Origin: Embleya scabrispora DSM 41855
GTDB taxonomy: Bacteria; Actinomycetota; Actinomycetes; Streptomycetales; Streptomycetaceae
Assembly (NCBI RefSeq): GCF_000372745.1
Contig: NZ_KB889686.1
Location: forward strand, 124,195 to 188,194
DNA: 64,000 nt
Direction: 5' to 3'
Shown here: positions 52,379-61,136 of the stretch, piece by piece
How the letters are laid out: each line of letters begins with the position of its first letter
Numbering within the stretch: position 1 is the first letter of the stretch
Notes under the pieces: model-generated
The model's input: the letters and a program-made list of their open reading frames with translations, nothing else
Database searches by the model: none
What the model was told of the DNA's origin: nothing
Made by a program: the position numbers and the translations under genes

Positions 52379-53227
52379 TCAGTCGGCCGATCCCTCCCGG
52401 TCCGTCTCCGTCGCCCGCTCGACGACCACGCAGCAGCGGCCCGGTACGGAATCGAGCCTGGCCCGGTACCCGGTCGCACCCAGACCGTCGAGGAGCCCTT
52501 CGAGCAGGGCCAGATTCATCCCGCACACCAGCGGCGGAAAGTCCTCGGCCAGTCGGTGGAAGGGGCAGTTCCGGAGCAGGATCCGGGAGGCGTCGCGCGA
52601 CTCGTCGGCCGCCGTCCCCGGGACGACGCCCTCGGTGCCCGCCGCGTGGCCGGGTTCGTGGCCCGCCTCGGGAACCGCGGTCCGGCCGGGCCCCGGAACG
52701 GCGTCGTGTCCGCGCACCGGCACCGGCTCGTACCCGCGTGCCGTCAGCGCCGCGACCACCCGATTATGCTCGTCCGCACCTTCCCCCGCCGGACCGCCGA
52801 GCGTGCGTCCGGCGACCCGACCGGTGTCGTACGCGGCCGCGTCCACCGCCCGAGCCGCGCCCGCCCGCTCGACCGCGTCCGCCAGGATCTGCCCGGCCGT
52901 GTCGTAGGCCCGCGGCGGCAGCGTCACGCTGGTCTCGACCGCGCTGCGCCGGTACAGCTTCGCCGGCCGACCGGCGCCCGGGCCGCCGCTCCGCCCCGCG
53001 GGCCGCGCGAACTCCGTGCTCAGCAGCCGCGCCTCGACCAGCTTGTCCAGATGGAACGCCGCGAGCGTGCGCTGGATCCCGACCGCGTCGGCCGCAGCCG
53101 CCCGCCCGACTGGGCCCTCGGCCGCGGCGACGTAGCGGTACAGGGCCCGGCGTACCGGGTCGGCGAGCACGCCGACCGCGTCGAGTGCGTCGTCGCCGGG
53201 CGGAGGAGGAGAGGGGAGGTCGGACAC
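52379..53227 (-). CDS. ArsR/SufR-type helix-turn-helix regulator with C-terminal cysteines
   Basis: 282 aa. An N-terminal winged helix (DPVRRALYRYVAAAEGPVGR, GIQRTLAAFHLDKLVEARLL, GRPAKLYRRS) of the COG2345 type. The C-terminal part has NCPFH, PLVCGMNLALLEGLLDGLG and GRCCVVVER, four cysteines with spacing as in SufR-like iron-sulfur or metal-responsive regulators. So it may sense Fe-S status, redox or a metal. An insertion of about 40 Gly/Pro/Asp residues sits in the middle. It may control the DUF3291 gene downstream. Confidence 0.82.
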   Translation of the reverse strand: MSDLPSPPPPGDDALDAVGVLADPVRRALYRYVAAAEGPVGRAAAADAVGIQRTLAAFHLDKLVEARLLSTEFARPAGRSGGPGAGRPAKLYRRSAVETSVTLPPRAYDTAGQILADAVERAGAARAVDAAAYDTGRVAGRTLGGPAGEGADEHNRVVAALTARGYEPVPVRGHDAVPGPGRTAVPEAGHEPGHAAGTEGVVPGTAADESRDASRILLRNCPFHRLAEDFPPLVCGMNLALLEGLLDGLGATGYRARLDSVPGRCCVVVERATETDREGSAD

Positions 53228-53336
53228 AACCGGAGTGTAGGCGAGCCGGTGCCACCGAGGTCGGCTCGCTCCGGCGAAGCGCGGTGGCGAGGGCTCGATC
53301 GGGTATGCGAAGCCGCGGTCGGGTGCGCGGGTCTCA

Positions 53337-54572
53337 TCACCCCGGCAGCGCCCCCGCGACCACCTCGCCGCCCTTGAGCACCGCCGCCGGCGGCCGGTCG
53401 GCCAGTACGCCGATGTCGATCGTCGGGTCGCCGTCCAGGATCAACAGGTCGGCGAGCCGGCCCGGCTCGATGCGACCCAGGTCGTCGCCGCGCCGGGCCA
53501 GTTCGGCGCCGTTGCGGGTGGCCCAGCGCAGGACGTCGAGCGCGGTCACGCCCGCGTGCTCGGTGTACAGGCGCAACTCCGCGCCGTACATCCCGTGCGG
53601 GAAGCCGATCGCGCCGTAGTCGTCACCGAGCACGAACCGCACGCCCGCGGCCTGCGCCTTGGGGATCATCGCGTACATGTGATTCAGATCGGCTTTGATC
53701 GCGTCGGCGGCGAAGCCGAGCCCGGACCCCATGAAGCCGAGGAAGTGCTTCGGAAAGTGCAACGAGGGCACCACGAACGCGCCGGTCTCGACGAGTGCGG
53801 CGATCACCTCGTCGTCCATCTCGTCGCAGTGGTCGACGATGTCGATGCCCAGTTCGAGCGCCATCATGATGGCCGGCTTGTTGACCAGGTGCGCGCGGAT
53901 CAGCACGCCGCGCTGATGGGCCGCCTCGATCGCGGCGGCCAGTTCGGCGCGGCTCATCTCGATCCGGTCCTTGGGCGCGGTGGTGCCGTGGCCGCCGGTG
54001 ACGAACAGCTTGATCACGTCCGCGCCGCGCTTGATCTCCTCGCGTACGCCGAGCCGGAAGCTCTCCGCCCCGTCGCACAACCGCACCGCGCCGGACGCGC
54101 CCATGCCCCAGTGCCATGGCACTCCGTCGTTGGAATGCCCGGTCGTGGACAACTCGCGCGAGGATGCCCAGAACCTCGGGCCCGGGATCAACCCGTCCTC
54201 GATCGCGCGCTTGACACCACCCTCGACATCGTTGGAGCCGCCTGCGCCGACCACGCCGGTGTAGCCGAGTTCGAGCGCGGTGCGCAGGTTCCTCGCGGCG
54301 ATCAGGGCCTGGTAGGAGGGCGGGTACTCGTTGCCGTACGGCGTGTTCGGCTTCGAGCCGAGCTCGTGATAGGTCGAGTGGAAGTGACATGTGAACATGC
54401 CGGGCATCACCGTGCGGCCGGCCAGGTCGACGACCACGTCCCCCTCCCGAGGCTCGGGCCGCTCGGCCCCGACGGCGAGGATGCGCTCACCTTCCAACAC
54501 CATGGTGCGATCGCCGACGGCGGCATTGGTCCCGTCGAGCAGATTGACCCCGGTCAATACCAGACGAGTCAC
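53337..54572 (-). CDS. Amidohydrolase (imidazolonepropionase/prolidase-like)
   Basis: 411 aa from GTG 54572 with AGAGAGGG upstream. Metal site: AGRTVMPGMFTCHFHSTYHE (HxH), GADVIKLFVTGGHGTTAPKD with Lys, RGVLIRAHLVNKPAIMMALE (His), GIDIVDHCDEMDDEVIAALV (His) and RFVLGDDYGAIGFPHGMYGA (Asp). The end ARRGDDLGRIEPGRLADLLI is typical. It probably hydrolyses a peptide-like or cyclic amide. The gene lies 266 bp after a DUF89 protein on the same strand. Confidence 0.88.
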   Translation of the reverse strand: MTRLVLTGVNLLDGTNAAVGDRTMVLEGERILAVGAERPEPREGDVVVDLAGRTVMPGMFTCHFHSTYHELGSKPNTPYGNEYPPSYQALIAARNLRTALELGYTGVVGAGGSNDVEGGVKRAIEDGLIPGPRFWASSRELSTTGHSNDGVPWHWGMGASGAVRLCDGAESFRLGVREEIKRGADVIKLFVTGGHGTTAPKDRIEMSRAELAAAIEAAHQRGVLIRAHLVNKPAIMMALELGIDIVDHCDEMDDEVIAALVETGAFVVPSLHFPKHFLGFMGSGLGFAADAIKADLNHMYAMIPKAQAAGVRFVLGDDYGAIGFPHGMYGAELRLYTEHAGVTALDVLRWATRNGAELARRGDDLGRIEPGRLADLLILDGDPTIDIGVLADRPPAAVLKGGEVVAGALPG

Positions 54573-54838
54573 GGCAGCCCTCTCTCCCACACGGAATATG
54601 ACGCGACGTCAGATGCGGTGTGCAGCCATGTATGGCAGACGGACCGAGAGGAGACAAGGGCCGTCCCGGGCGGCGACGGCCCCCTGCGCTCGCTCGTGCC
54701 CGCGCATGGCGAGTGGTCGTACAACGGGGCGGGCGCCTACCTGGATCGCTCCTCCGCGACGGGCGTCCTCGGCGCGGCATCCGGGTACGGGGCGCAGCCT
54801 TGGCGACAACGACCGGCACGCCGCACGAACACGCCCGC

Positions 54839-56068
54839 TCAGTCGACGTGTTCCGGAGGGTCGGGTACGTGGAACTGCACGAGGGCGTGTGTGCCCGATG
54901 TGCGCCACGCGGGCTCCGTGGCGTCGAGGCGGCGCACGGTGTCCGGATCCAGGCCGACGATCACATCGGACTTGAGGGTGCGCAGCGACGCCACCGGGCC
55001 GGGGAAATAGCCGACCGTGTCGGAGAAGGGCGTGGTCGGCGGCCAGTGCAGGTCGCCGACCAGGCGGCGGTGGTTCAGGTCTCCCTTGAGGATGGTCACC
55101 GTCGCGGAGGCGAAGTCGGCGTACAGGTCCTCGGGCATCGCGGCGTAGGGCAGGGGCGCGCACGCGAACACGTGGGCGCGGACGTCGAGTCGCCGTGCTG
55201 CCGTTGCCTGCCACAGGCGTCTGCCGACGCGCCCCGCGTGTCCGGGGGCGGCCTTGAGTCGGCGCAGGCAGGCGAGGACGTCGGCGGGTGTCGCGTCGGA
55301 TACGTAGTACGGGTGGGGCTTGACGTGCAGCACGACGTCGGCCGCGAGTCCGGTGTCGAGCAGGTGGTCGATCAGCACGAGGTCGGGGATCAGTTCGCCG
55401 CCCGCGTTGTCGGCGACCACGCACACGCGACCGCCCGGGTCGGCCGCGAGGTGGCGCAGCAGCAGGTCGGTGTCGTCGGCGACCAGCGGGCCCTGCGGTC
55501 CGTCACGGTGCGCCGGCGCCGCGGCGGTGCCGGTCTCCACGGTGATGCGGAAGCCCAGGTCGGCGCGGTTGCCCCACAGTGACGCCATGACGAGTGCGTA
55601 CGGCAGTTCGTTCGCGTCGAGCCGGGCGGTCGCCGTGAGGCCGGCCAGTGCGTCGTCGACGGCGGGGCTTTCGAGTTCGACGCGCTTCGTCGGGCCGAAC
55701 GGGTCGATACCGCGCCAGGGGTCCGCGTCCGGTCCGTCGCCGAAGTAGCCGAAGGCGCCCAGCAGTCGGCGGTAGAAGTAGCTCTCGGCCCACAGGAACG
55801 GGGCCTGCGCCCAGGGGCGTTCGTAGTACTCGCCGGTTTCGGCCCACTCCGCCCACCGCATCGCGTCGTGAGCCTCCGGCGGCAGGGGGCGTACGACATC
55901 GTGCAGCGTCTCCGCGACGAGTGCCTCCAAGGCGTCGAGCTGTTGCGGGGCGAGGGGGAAGGCTTCGGCCAACCGGCGTACCAACTCGGGGTGGCGGTCG
56001 CGGAAGACGCCGAGCGCGAAGGAGCCGGGATCGCTCCACATGATCGGCAATGGCGGCACGTCGATCAC
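54839..56068 (-). CDS. DUF89 damage-control phosphatase (ARMT1-like)
   Basis: 409 aa. DUF89 fold: PLPIMWSDPGSFALGVFRDR at the start, NELPYALVMASLWGNRADLG, VCVVADNAGGELIPDLVLID (DNAGGE metal site), HVKPHPYYVSDATPADVLAC and TILKGDLNHRRLVGDLHWPP (KGDLNHRR). Members of this family hydrolyse phosphorylated sugars that are by-products of metabolism, such as fructose-1-phosphate-type compounds, using Mn or Co. It is soluble. The neighbour amidohydrolase suggests no obvious pathway. Confidence 0.88.
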   Translation of the reverse strand: MIDVPPLPIMWSDPGSFALGVFRDRHPELVRRLAEAFPLAPQQLDALEALVAETLHDVVRPLPPEAHDAMRWAEWAETGEYYERPWAQAPFLWAESYFYRRLLGAFGYFGDGPDADPWRGIDPFGPTKRVELESPAVDDALAGLTATARLDANELPYALVMASLWGNRADLGFRITVETGTAAAPAHRDGPQGPLVADDTDLLLRHLAADPGGRVCVVADNAGGELIPDLVLIDHLLDTGLAADVVLHVKPHPYYVSDATPADVLACLRRLKAAPGHAGRVGRRLWQATAARRLDVRAHVFACAPLPYAAMPEDLYADFASATVTILKGDLNHRRLVGDLHWPPTTPFSDTVGYFPGPVASLRTLKSDVIVGLDPDTVRRLDATEPAWRTSGTHALVQFHVPDPPEHVD

Positions 56069-56174
56069 CCTAGTTGTCGGGCGACCCGGGCATGCGCTCC
56101 TGCGCGGCGGGTCGGGCCGCCGATGATCCGGTGAGGTGGGTGGGCTTCGTCGAGCAACGTGTCTGGTGGTCGCC

Positions 56175-56867
56175 TTATGCCGGCGGTTGGGCGAGTTTGC
56201 CGGCCACGGCGTCGAGGACCCAGTCCAGGCCGGTCGCGAAGGACGTCTCGGCGTCCACCTCCGTGCCGTCGTACACCGCCTTGGCGAGCGCCGGGAAGCG
56301 GCCCGTGGCCAGCATCCTGGTCAGATGCGGGCCGGAGGCGCGCTGCCAGTCGCGCTTGGACAGGCCCGTGGCGCGCTCGGCTCGCAGGTTCGCGATCTCG
56401 CGCCTGATCGCGCCGGTGAAGTAGGCGCCGACGGTCTCCACGGCGCGCATGACGGTGTCGAGGTCGGCGAGGCCGTCGAGGGCGGCCAGCGTGGTCTCGG
56501 TCACGGCGAGGGCGTTCGGGCCCAGGGTGGGGCGGCCGCCGAGCAGGTCGGCCAGCCATTCGTGACGGAGGGTGGCCTGCCTGGTGCGGTGGGCGAGGCC
56601 GCGCAGCGCCTCCCGCCAGTCGGCGGGCTGCTCCTCCGGGAGGATCTCGGCGTAGACCTCGTCCACCATGAGGTCGAGCAGTTCCTTCTTGGTGGAGATG
56701 TATCCGTACAGCCGCATCGGGCCGGCGTCCAGTCGGGCGGCGACCTTGCGCAACGACACCGCCTCCAGCCCGCCCTCGTCGGCCAGCGCGATGGCGGCGG
56801 CAACGATTCGCTCCCGGTCGAGCGGCACGGGGCGAGTCGGCGGCTCCGGCCGGTCCCACACAGTCAT
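56175..56867 (-). CDS. TetR-type repressor (TetR_C family)
   Basis: 230 aa. HTH: VPLDRERIVAAAIALADEGG, LEAVSLRKVAARLDAGPMRL, YGYISTKKELLDLMVDEVYA. The C-terminal domain (TRQATLRHEWLADLLGGRPT, LDTVMRAVETVGAYFTGAIR) is the tetracycline-repressor-like type. It is divergent from a TetX-like flavin monooxygenase and a palindrome lies between. It is the likely repressor of that enzyme, induced by its substrate. Confidence 0.92.
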   Translation of the reverse strand: MTVWDRPEPPTRPVPLDRERIVAAAIALADEGGLEAVSLRKVAARLDAGPMRLYGYISTKKELLDLMVDEVYAEILPEEQPADWREALRGLAHRTRQATLRHEWLADLLGGRPTLGPNALAVTETTLAALDGLADLDTVMRAVETVGAYFTGAIRREIANLRAERATGLSKRDWQRASGPHLTRMLATGRFPALAKAVYDGTEVDAETSFATGLDWVLDAVAGKLAQPPA

Positions 56868-56890
56868 GGTTGCATCGTACTGTTGCGATA

Positions 56891-56913
56891 CACCGTATTG
56901 GCAAAATACAGTG
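56891..56913. promoter_or_regulatory. Probable TetR operator
   Basis: CACCGTATT (56891-56899) and AATACAGTG (56905-56913) are inverted repeats with one mismatch around a 5-base centre. It is 24 bp from the TetR start and 8 bp from the flavin monooxygenase ATG, so binding would block both. Confidence 0.6.
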
Positions 56914-56920
56914 CATCGAC

Positions 56921-58099
56921 ATGAGACACCGTATCGCCGTGATCGGCGCCGGTCCCGCCGGCCTTACCTTCGCCCGCGTCCTGCACCGTCATGGTCACCC
57001 TGTCACCGTCCTCGAACGCGATCCCGCCCGCGACGCCCGTCCCCCGGGCGGCACGCTGGACCTGCACGAGGGGCTGGGCCAGTCGGCGCTGGAAAAGGCG
57101 GGGTTGCTGGCGGAGTTCCAGTCGCTGTCCCGTCCCGAGGGGCAGGCAATGCGCATCCTGGACGCGGACGGGACCGTCCTCCGCGACTGGCAACCTCGTC
57201 CGGGCGACCGGGCCAATCCCGAGATCGACCGCGGCCAACTTCGTGACCTGTTGCTCGGGCCTATGGACGTTCAGTGGGGGCGGGGCGTGACGGAGGTGGT
57301 GCCGGGGACCCGAGACGGCGTGCTGGTCCATTTCGCGGACGGGCGACAGGAGACGTTCGACCTCGTGGTCGGTGCGGACGGCGCCTGGTCCCGGGTCCGC
57401 CCGGCGGTCTCGTCCGCGACGCCGCACTACACCGGCGTCACCTTCGTCGAGACCTCCCTGGACGACGTCGACACCCGCCACCCCGACCTCGCCCGGCTGA
57501 TCGGCGACGGTTCCATGGCCGTGTACGGCGTCAACCGCGCACTCGTCGCCCAGCGCAACGGCGGCGGCCACGTCAAGGTCTACGCCCAGTTCCGCGTGCC
57601 GCTGGATTGGCACACGAACCCGGACCGGCACACGAACCCGGATCGACAGATGGGCCCGAACCGGCGGGCCGGCCTGGACTGGGCCGACGTCGAGGCCGTG
57701 CGGTCAAGCCTGTTGGCCATGTTCGACGGCTGGGCCGCTCCCGTCCTCGACCTCCTCCGCCACGGCACCGCTTTCGTCCACCGTCCCCTCTACGTCCTGC
57801 CCGTGTCCCACACCTGGGCCCACGTCCCCGGGGTGACGCTATTGGGCGACGCCGCCCATCTGATGCCGCCCTTGGGGGCGGGCGCGAACCTCGCGATGCT
57901 GGAAGGCGCCGAGCTCGCCGAGTCCGTCGCCGCCGCTTCCGCCCCCGGCGAACCGGACGAGGTCGTCCGCGCCTTCGAGGAACGGATGTGGGCACGGGCC
58001 GACAGGTGGGTGAAGATCACGACGGCCGGTCTGGAACGCCTCGTGAGCCCGGACCCCACCGAAGCCATCGCCCTCTTCGACGAGGTTCAGCCATCCTGA
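56921..58099 (+). CDS. TetX-like FAD-dependent monooxygenase
   Basis: 392 aa from ATG 56921. FAD motifs: IAVIGAGPAGLTFARVLHRH, VVGADGAWSRVRPAVSSATP, VPGVTLLGDAAHLMPPLGAG, AGANLAMLEGAELAESVAAA. The Asp-Ala-Ala-His and LMPPLGAGAN residues match the TetX group, which hydroxylates tetracyclines and other polyketides. An 18-base direct duplication (57611-57628 and 57629-57646) adds a second HTNPDR, a recent insertion in the substrate domain. Whether the substrate is tetracycline is not known. TetR is divergent. Confidence 0.88.
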   Translation: MRHRIAVIGAGPAGLTFARVLHRHGHPVTVLERDPARDARPPGGTLDLHEGLGQSALEKAGLLAEFQSLSRPEGQAMRILDADGTVLRDWQPRPGDRANPEIDRGQLRDLLLGPMDVQWGRGVTEVVPGTRDGVLVHFADGRQETFDLVVGADGAWSRVRPAVSSATPHYTGVTFVETSLDDVDTRHPDLARLIGDGSMAVYGVNRALVAQRNGGGHVKVYAQFRVPLDWHTNPDRHTNPDRQMGPNRRAGLDWADVEAVRSSLLAMFDGWAAPVLDLLRHGTAFVHRPLYVLPVSHTWAHVPGVTLLGDAAHLMPPLGAGANLAMLEGAELAESVAAASAPGEPDEVVRAFEERMWARADRWVKITTAGLERLVSPDPTEAIALFDEVQPS

Positions 58100-58145
58100 C
58101 CGCCACACCCGGGTGCCGCACCGGCCGTACCGTGATGAGGCGGCC

Positions 58146-58235
58146 ATGTCGACTCCCAGGAACCTCGCCGACGTTCGTACCCGCATCGACGCACTCGACC
58201 ACGACCTGACCCGACATCGAAGCCCCGCACGCTGA
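58146..58235 (+). pseudogene. Chorismate mutase N-terminal stub
   Basis: A 29-residue frame, MSTPRNLADVRTRIDALDHD followed by LTRHRSPAR and a stop. The LADVRTRIDALDHDL helix is the conserved first helix of AroQ-type chorismate mutases, which are about 90 residues long. The rest is missing, so this is a truncated remnant. It is placed between the flavin monooxygenase and the cysteine hydrolase. Confidence 0.55.
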
Positions 58236-58432
58236 TTGGGCACACAGGGCGACGTCGTTCTCGAAGGCGCTCGCGCGGGCGGCGGGGACGCGCCGGCCCC
58301 TACCTCACCGGAACCGTTGCGACCGCCACTGGTAGCTTCACCCACGCACGGTTGGCCATTGCCATCACCAGGCCGCCCAGCTGTCTTGCCGACCACAGGG
58401 CGCTGGATGGAAAGACCGAACGGGAGCCCGTC

Positions 58433-58987
58433 GTGACCACTGCACTGATCATCGGCGACATCCAGCAGGGCATCACGAGTAGTTACCCGTTCGCCAGGCG
58501 CGTCGTGCCGCCGCTCACCGAACTGCTGCCGCGTGCCCGCGCGGCCGGTGCCCTCGTCGTGTTCGTGCACTTCGCCTTCCGGGCCAACGGGACCGACCTG
58601 CCGCCGGACAACGCACTCTTCAGGAGGTTCTACGAAGCCGGGGACACCTTCCATGAAGGATCGGCCGGAACCGGGATCGCCCTGCCGGTCGCCGAGGAGG
58701 ACGTCGTCGTGGTGAAACGCCGCGCCAGTGCGTTCGCGGGCACAGACCTTGACCTCGTGCTCCGCGCGCGAGGCGTCGAGACGCTCGCGATCGCCGGAGT
58801 GGCGACCAGCGCGATGGTGGCTGCGACGTGCTACGACGCGGCGGATCGTGGCTATCAGGTGACCGTGCTGCGTGACGGTTGCGCCGACGGTGATGCGGCG
58901 ATGCACGACTTCTTCATGGATGCCGTCTTCCCCAGCCGGGGATTCGAGGTCATGTCCTGCGCCGGTTGGCACGGAGAACAAAGTTGA
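58433..58987 (+). CDS. Isochorismatase-like cysteine hydrolase
   Basis: 184 aa from GTG 58433. Catalytic residues fit the family: Asp in ALIIGDIQQGITSSYPFARR, Lys in VVVKRRASAFAGTDLDLVLR and the nucleophile Cys in AGVATSAMVAATCYDAADRG (Cys further along than usual, the AT-C position being occupied by Ser-Ala-Met; so the expected Cys of GxxTDxCV is replaced by GVATSAM). The true nucleophile may be the Cys of ATCYDAA, or the protein may be inactive. Related enzymes hydrolyse isochorismate or nicotinamide-type amides. The neighbouring chorismate mutase stub may hint at an old chorismate connection. Confidence 0.8.
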   Translation: MTTALIIGDIQQGITSSYPFARRVVPPLTELLPRARAAGALVVFVHFAFRANGTDLPPDNALFRRFYEAGDTFHEGSAGTGIALPVAEEDVVVVKRRASAFAGTDLDLVLRARGVETLAIAGVATSAMVAATCYDAADRGYQVTVLRDGCADGDAAMHDFFMDAVFPSRGFEVMSCAGWHGEQS

Positions 58988-59092
58988 TTCGGGTCACGGC
59001 CGTTCGCCGATGGCGGTGATGGTGGCGATTGCCCGGACGCGTGGGGTCGGGCGACGCGCGGTGGGGTCGGTGGGGGCTGTTAGCGTCCGGGC

Positions 59093-59740
59093 ATGCCGAT
59101 GGGAGGGGCGGGGAATCCCGCACATGGAGTGGCACTGACGGAGCAGGTCATCGACGCGGTACGCCGGGATCCGGCGGCGTCCGCGTTGTCGTACCGGCAC
59201 GTGCCGTGGGTGACGGACGGCACCCCGGAGCCGATGGTCGCGGACGCGCTCGACAAGGTGGTGTTCCCGTCCGGGCGCCCGCTGTCGCCGAGCCTGCGGG
59301 CGTGGCTGGCGTTCGACTCCGGTCTGCTCGAACGCCACGGGTGGTTCGCGCCTGGTGGCGGCTTCGCGCCACGGCGGCTGGACCGGTTGGTGAGAGACGA
59401 GCTGGGCGAGCCCTGGGCCGAGATCTTCGAGCCGCTCGCCGAGCGCTTCCCCGAGTGTTTTCTCCTTCCCGGGGGATCCGATTCGAGGCGGATCCTCGCG
59501 GTCGGCGAGCCGGACTCCGAGGGCGAGTATCCGGTTCTCGCTCTCGACGTCGACGACATGCCGTTCGTCGGGTTGATGTACCCGGGATTCGACGTCTACG
59601 TGGCCCATACGGCGGGCCTCGTCGAGTACGACTTCCCCACCTACACCGCCATGGTCGACCACCCGACCTACGGCCCACGGATGCGCGAGCACTCCGTCAC
59701 CCGGTTCGCGGGTAAGGATTACGCCGAATACCCCTTTTAG
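59093..59740 (+). CDS. SMI1/KNR4 (SUKH) family protein
   Basis: 215 aa from ATG 59093. The SUKH pattern is seen in RPLSPSLRAWLAFDSGLLER, FLLPGGSDSRRILAVGEPDS, YPVLALDVDDMPFVGLMYPG and FDVYVAHTAGLVEYDFPTYT. SUKH proteins serve as immunity proteins against nuclease-type toxins in polymorphic toxin systems and also have housekeeping roles. No toxin gene is seen beside it. It is followed by a small ribbon-helix-helix-like protein about 105 bp on. Confidence 0.75.
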   Translation: MPMGGAGNPAHGVALTEQVIDAVRRDPAASALSYRHVPWVTDGTPEPMVADALDKVVFPSGRPLSPSLRAWLAFDSGLLERHGWFAPGGGFAPRRLDRLVRDELGEPWAEIFEPLAERFPECFLLPGGSDSRRILAVGEPDSEGEYPVLALDVDDMPFVGLMYPGFDVYVAHTAGLVEYDFPTYTAMVDHPTYGPRMREHSVTRFAGKDYAEYPF

Positions 59741-59846
59741 GAAAGAAACGACGGGTCATCGAAGGGTCTATGGGGCGGTGCGAGTGGGCGCCGTCCTCGG
59801 CGGCTCGGACGGGGCGGTGTCGGTGGGCGGCGATACCGTCCGTCGG

Positions 59847-60080
59847 ATGAGTATCGAAGCAACTCGCGCCGGCGGGGCAGAGGTCCGGGTCAGTCTGTCT
59901 CCCGAAGCGGTGGAACGTGTGCGGGCGTTGATCGGGCTCGGGCTCGCCGCGTCCATCGAGGACTACGTGGCCGACTCCGTCCGCAACCGCCTCGCCGGGT
60001 TCCAGGACTTTGCCGCCGGAACCGTCCGCCGGCCCGACGGCGACCCGAGGGAATGGGTGATGCCCGGCCGCGGCGCATAG
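59847..60080 (+). CDS. Small ribbon-helix-helix-like protein
   Basis: 77 aa from ATG 59847. A strand-helix-helix pattern VRVSLSPEAVERVRALIGLG, then ASIEDYVADSVRNRLAGFQD is reminiscent of CopG/ParD-type DNA-binding or antitoxin proteins. The charged C-terminal tail is RRPDGDPREWVMPGRGA. No toxin partner is visible downstream. A longer frame from 59778 exists but starts with Gly-rich filler. Function is unassigned. Confidence 0.55.
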   Translation: MSIEATRAGGAEVRVSLSPEAVERVRALIGLGLAASIEDYVADSVRNRLAGFQDFAAGTVRRPDGDPREWVMPGRGA

Positions 60081-60269
60081 TCCGCGGTCGGCCCCGCCGA
60101 GCGGGGATCATCCTGCGGGCGGCCCGGTTCCGGCTGGGCGAGGTCGAGTTCGGCACGTGCTCGGCCCTGCTGCCCAACCGGCTCCCCGCGCGCACGCGGA
60201 TGCGCCACGTGAGGGTTCCGGGCAGTCTTCGCCACCCGGAACACTCACGATGCCGGCGCGACAGCGGGC

Positions 60270-61136
60270 CTACCTGGTGAGTTCGGCCGGTTCGTCGAGC
60301 CGGGTCAGCTTCTGCGGGTTTCTCATCAGGTAGATCCGGGTGATCCGCCGGTCCTCCACCACCAGGCTCACCGCGGTCGGCTCGCCGTCGATCTCGAATC
60401 GGCCCGCAGGCGCGCCGTTGAGCCAAACGGTCACCGTCTCGAACGCGGCCACCACCCGGCCCGCGCGCGCGAGCACCGTTGCCACCGTTTCGGCCCCATG
60501 GACGGGAGCCAGGGCGGCGGCCGCGAGCCCGCCGCCATCGGCGATCAGGACCACGTCCGGCGCCATGATCTCGAGCAGCTCCTGCAACCGGCCGGTTCGC
60601 AGCGAGGCCAGGAACCGCTCCACCACGGCCTGCTGCTCCGTCCGGCTCACTTGCACCCGCGGCCGCCGAGCCGCCACGTGCTCGCGTGCCCGCCGGCCGA
60701 TCTGCCGCACCGCGGTCGCGGACTTCCCGATGGCCTCGGCGATCTCGCCGTACGGCAGCTCGAAGACCTCGCGGAGTACGAACACCGCCCGCTCCGCCGG
60801 CCCGAGCGTTTCGAGCACGGTCAACATCGCGATCGAGACGCTCTCGGCGAGTTCGACGTCCTCGGCGACGTCGGGGCTGGTCAGCAGCGGTTCCGGCAGC
60901 CACTCGCCCACGTAGTCCTCGCGGCTGCGCGACAACGTTCGAAGGCGGTTGAGCGCCTGCCGCGTGACGGTCCGGACGAGGTACGCCCGCGGGTCACGCA
61001 CCTGTGAGTGGTCGACGTCGGCCCACCGCAGCCAGGACTCCTGTACCACGTCCTCCGCGTCGGCCGCCGACCCGAGCATCTCGTAGGCGACCGTGAACAG
61101 CAGGCTGCGGTGGGCAACGAACGGATCCTTGGTCAT
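60270..61136 (-). CDS. ECF41 family RNA polymerase sigma factor (SigJ-like)
   Basis: 288 aa from ATG 61136. Region 2: AHRSLLFTVAYEMLGSAADA, EDVVQESWLRWADVDHSQVR, DPRAYLVRTVTRQALNRLRT. Region 4: LETLGPAERAVFVLREVFEL, PYGEIAEAIGKSATAVRQIG, RRAREHVAARRP. A C-terminal SnoaL-like domain (VVERFLASLRTGRLQELLEI, MAPDVVLIADGGG) is the ECF41 signature and tunes activity in place of an anti-sigma factor. The start overlaps the stop of a carboxymuconolactone decarboxylase by four bases, the usual ECF41 partner. Confidence 0.92.
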   Translation of the reverse strand: MTKDPFVAHRSLLFTVAYEMLGSAADAEDVVQESWLRWADVDHSQVRDPRAYLVRTVTRQALNRLRTLSRSREDYVGEWLPEPLLTSPDVAEDVELAESVSIAMLTVLETLGPAERAVFVLREVFELPYGEIAEAIGKSATAVRQIGRRAREHVAARRPRVQVSRTEQQAVVERFLASLRTGRLQELLEIMAPDVVLIADGGGLAAAALAPVHGAETVATVLARAGRVVAAFETVTVWLNGAPAGRFEIDGEPTAVSLVVEDRRITRIYLMRNPQKLTRLDEPAELTR

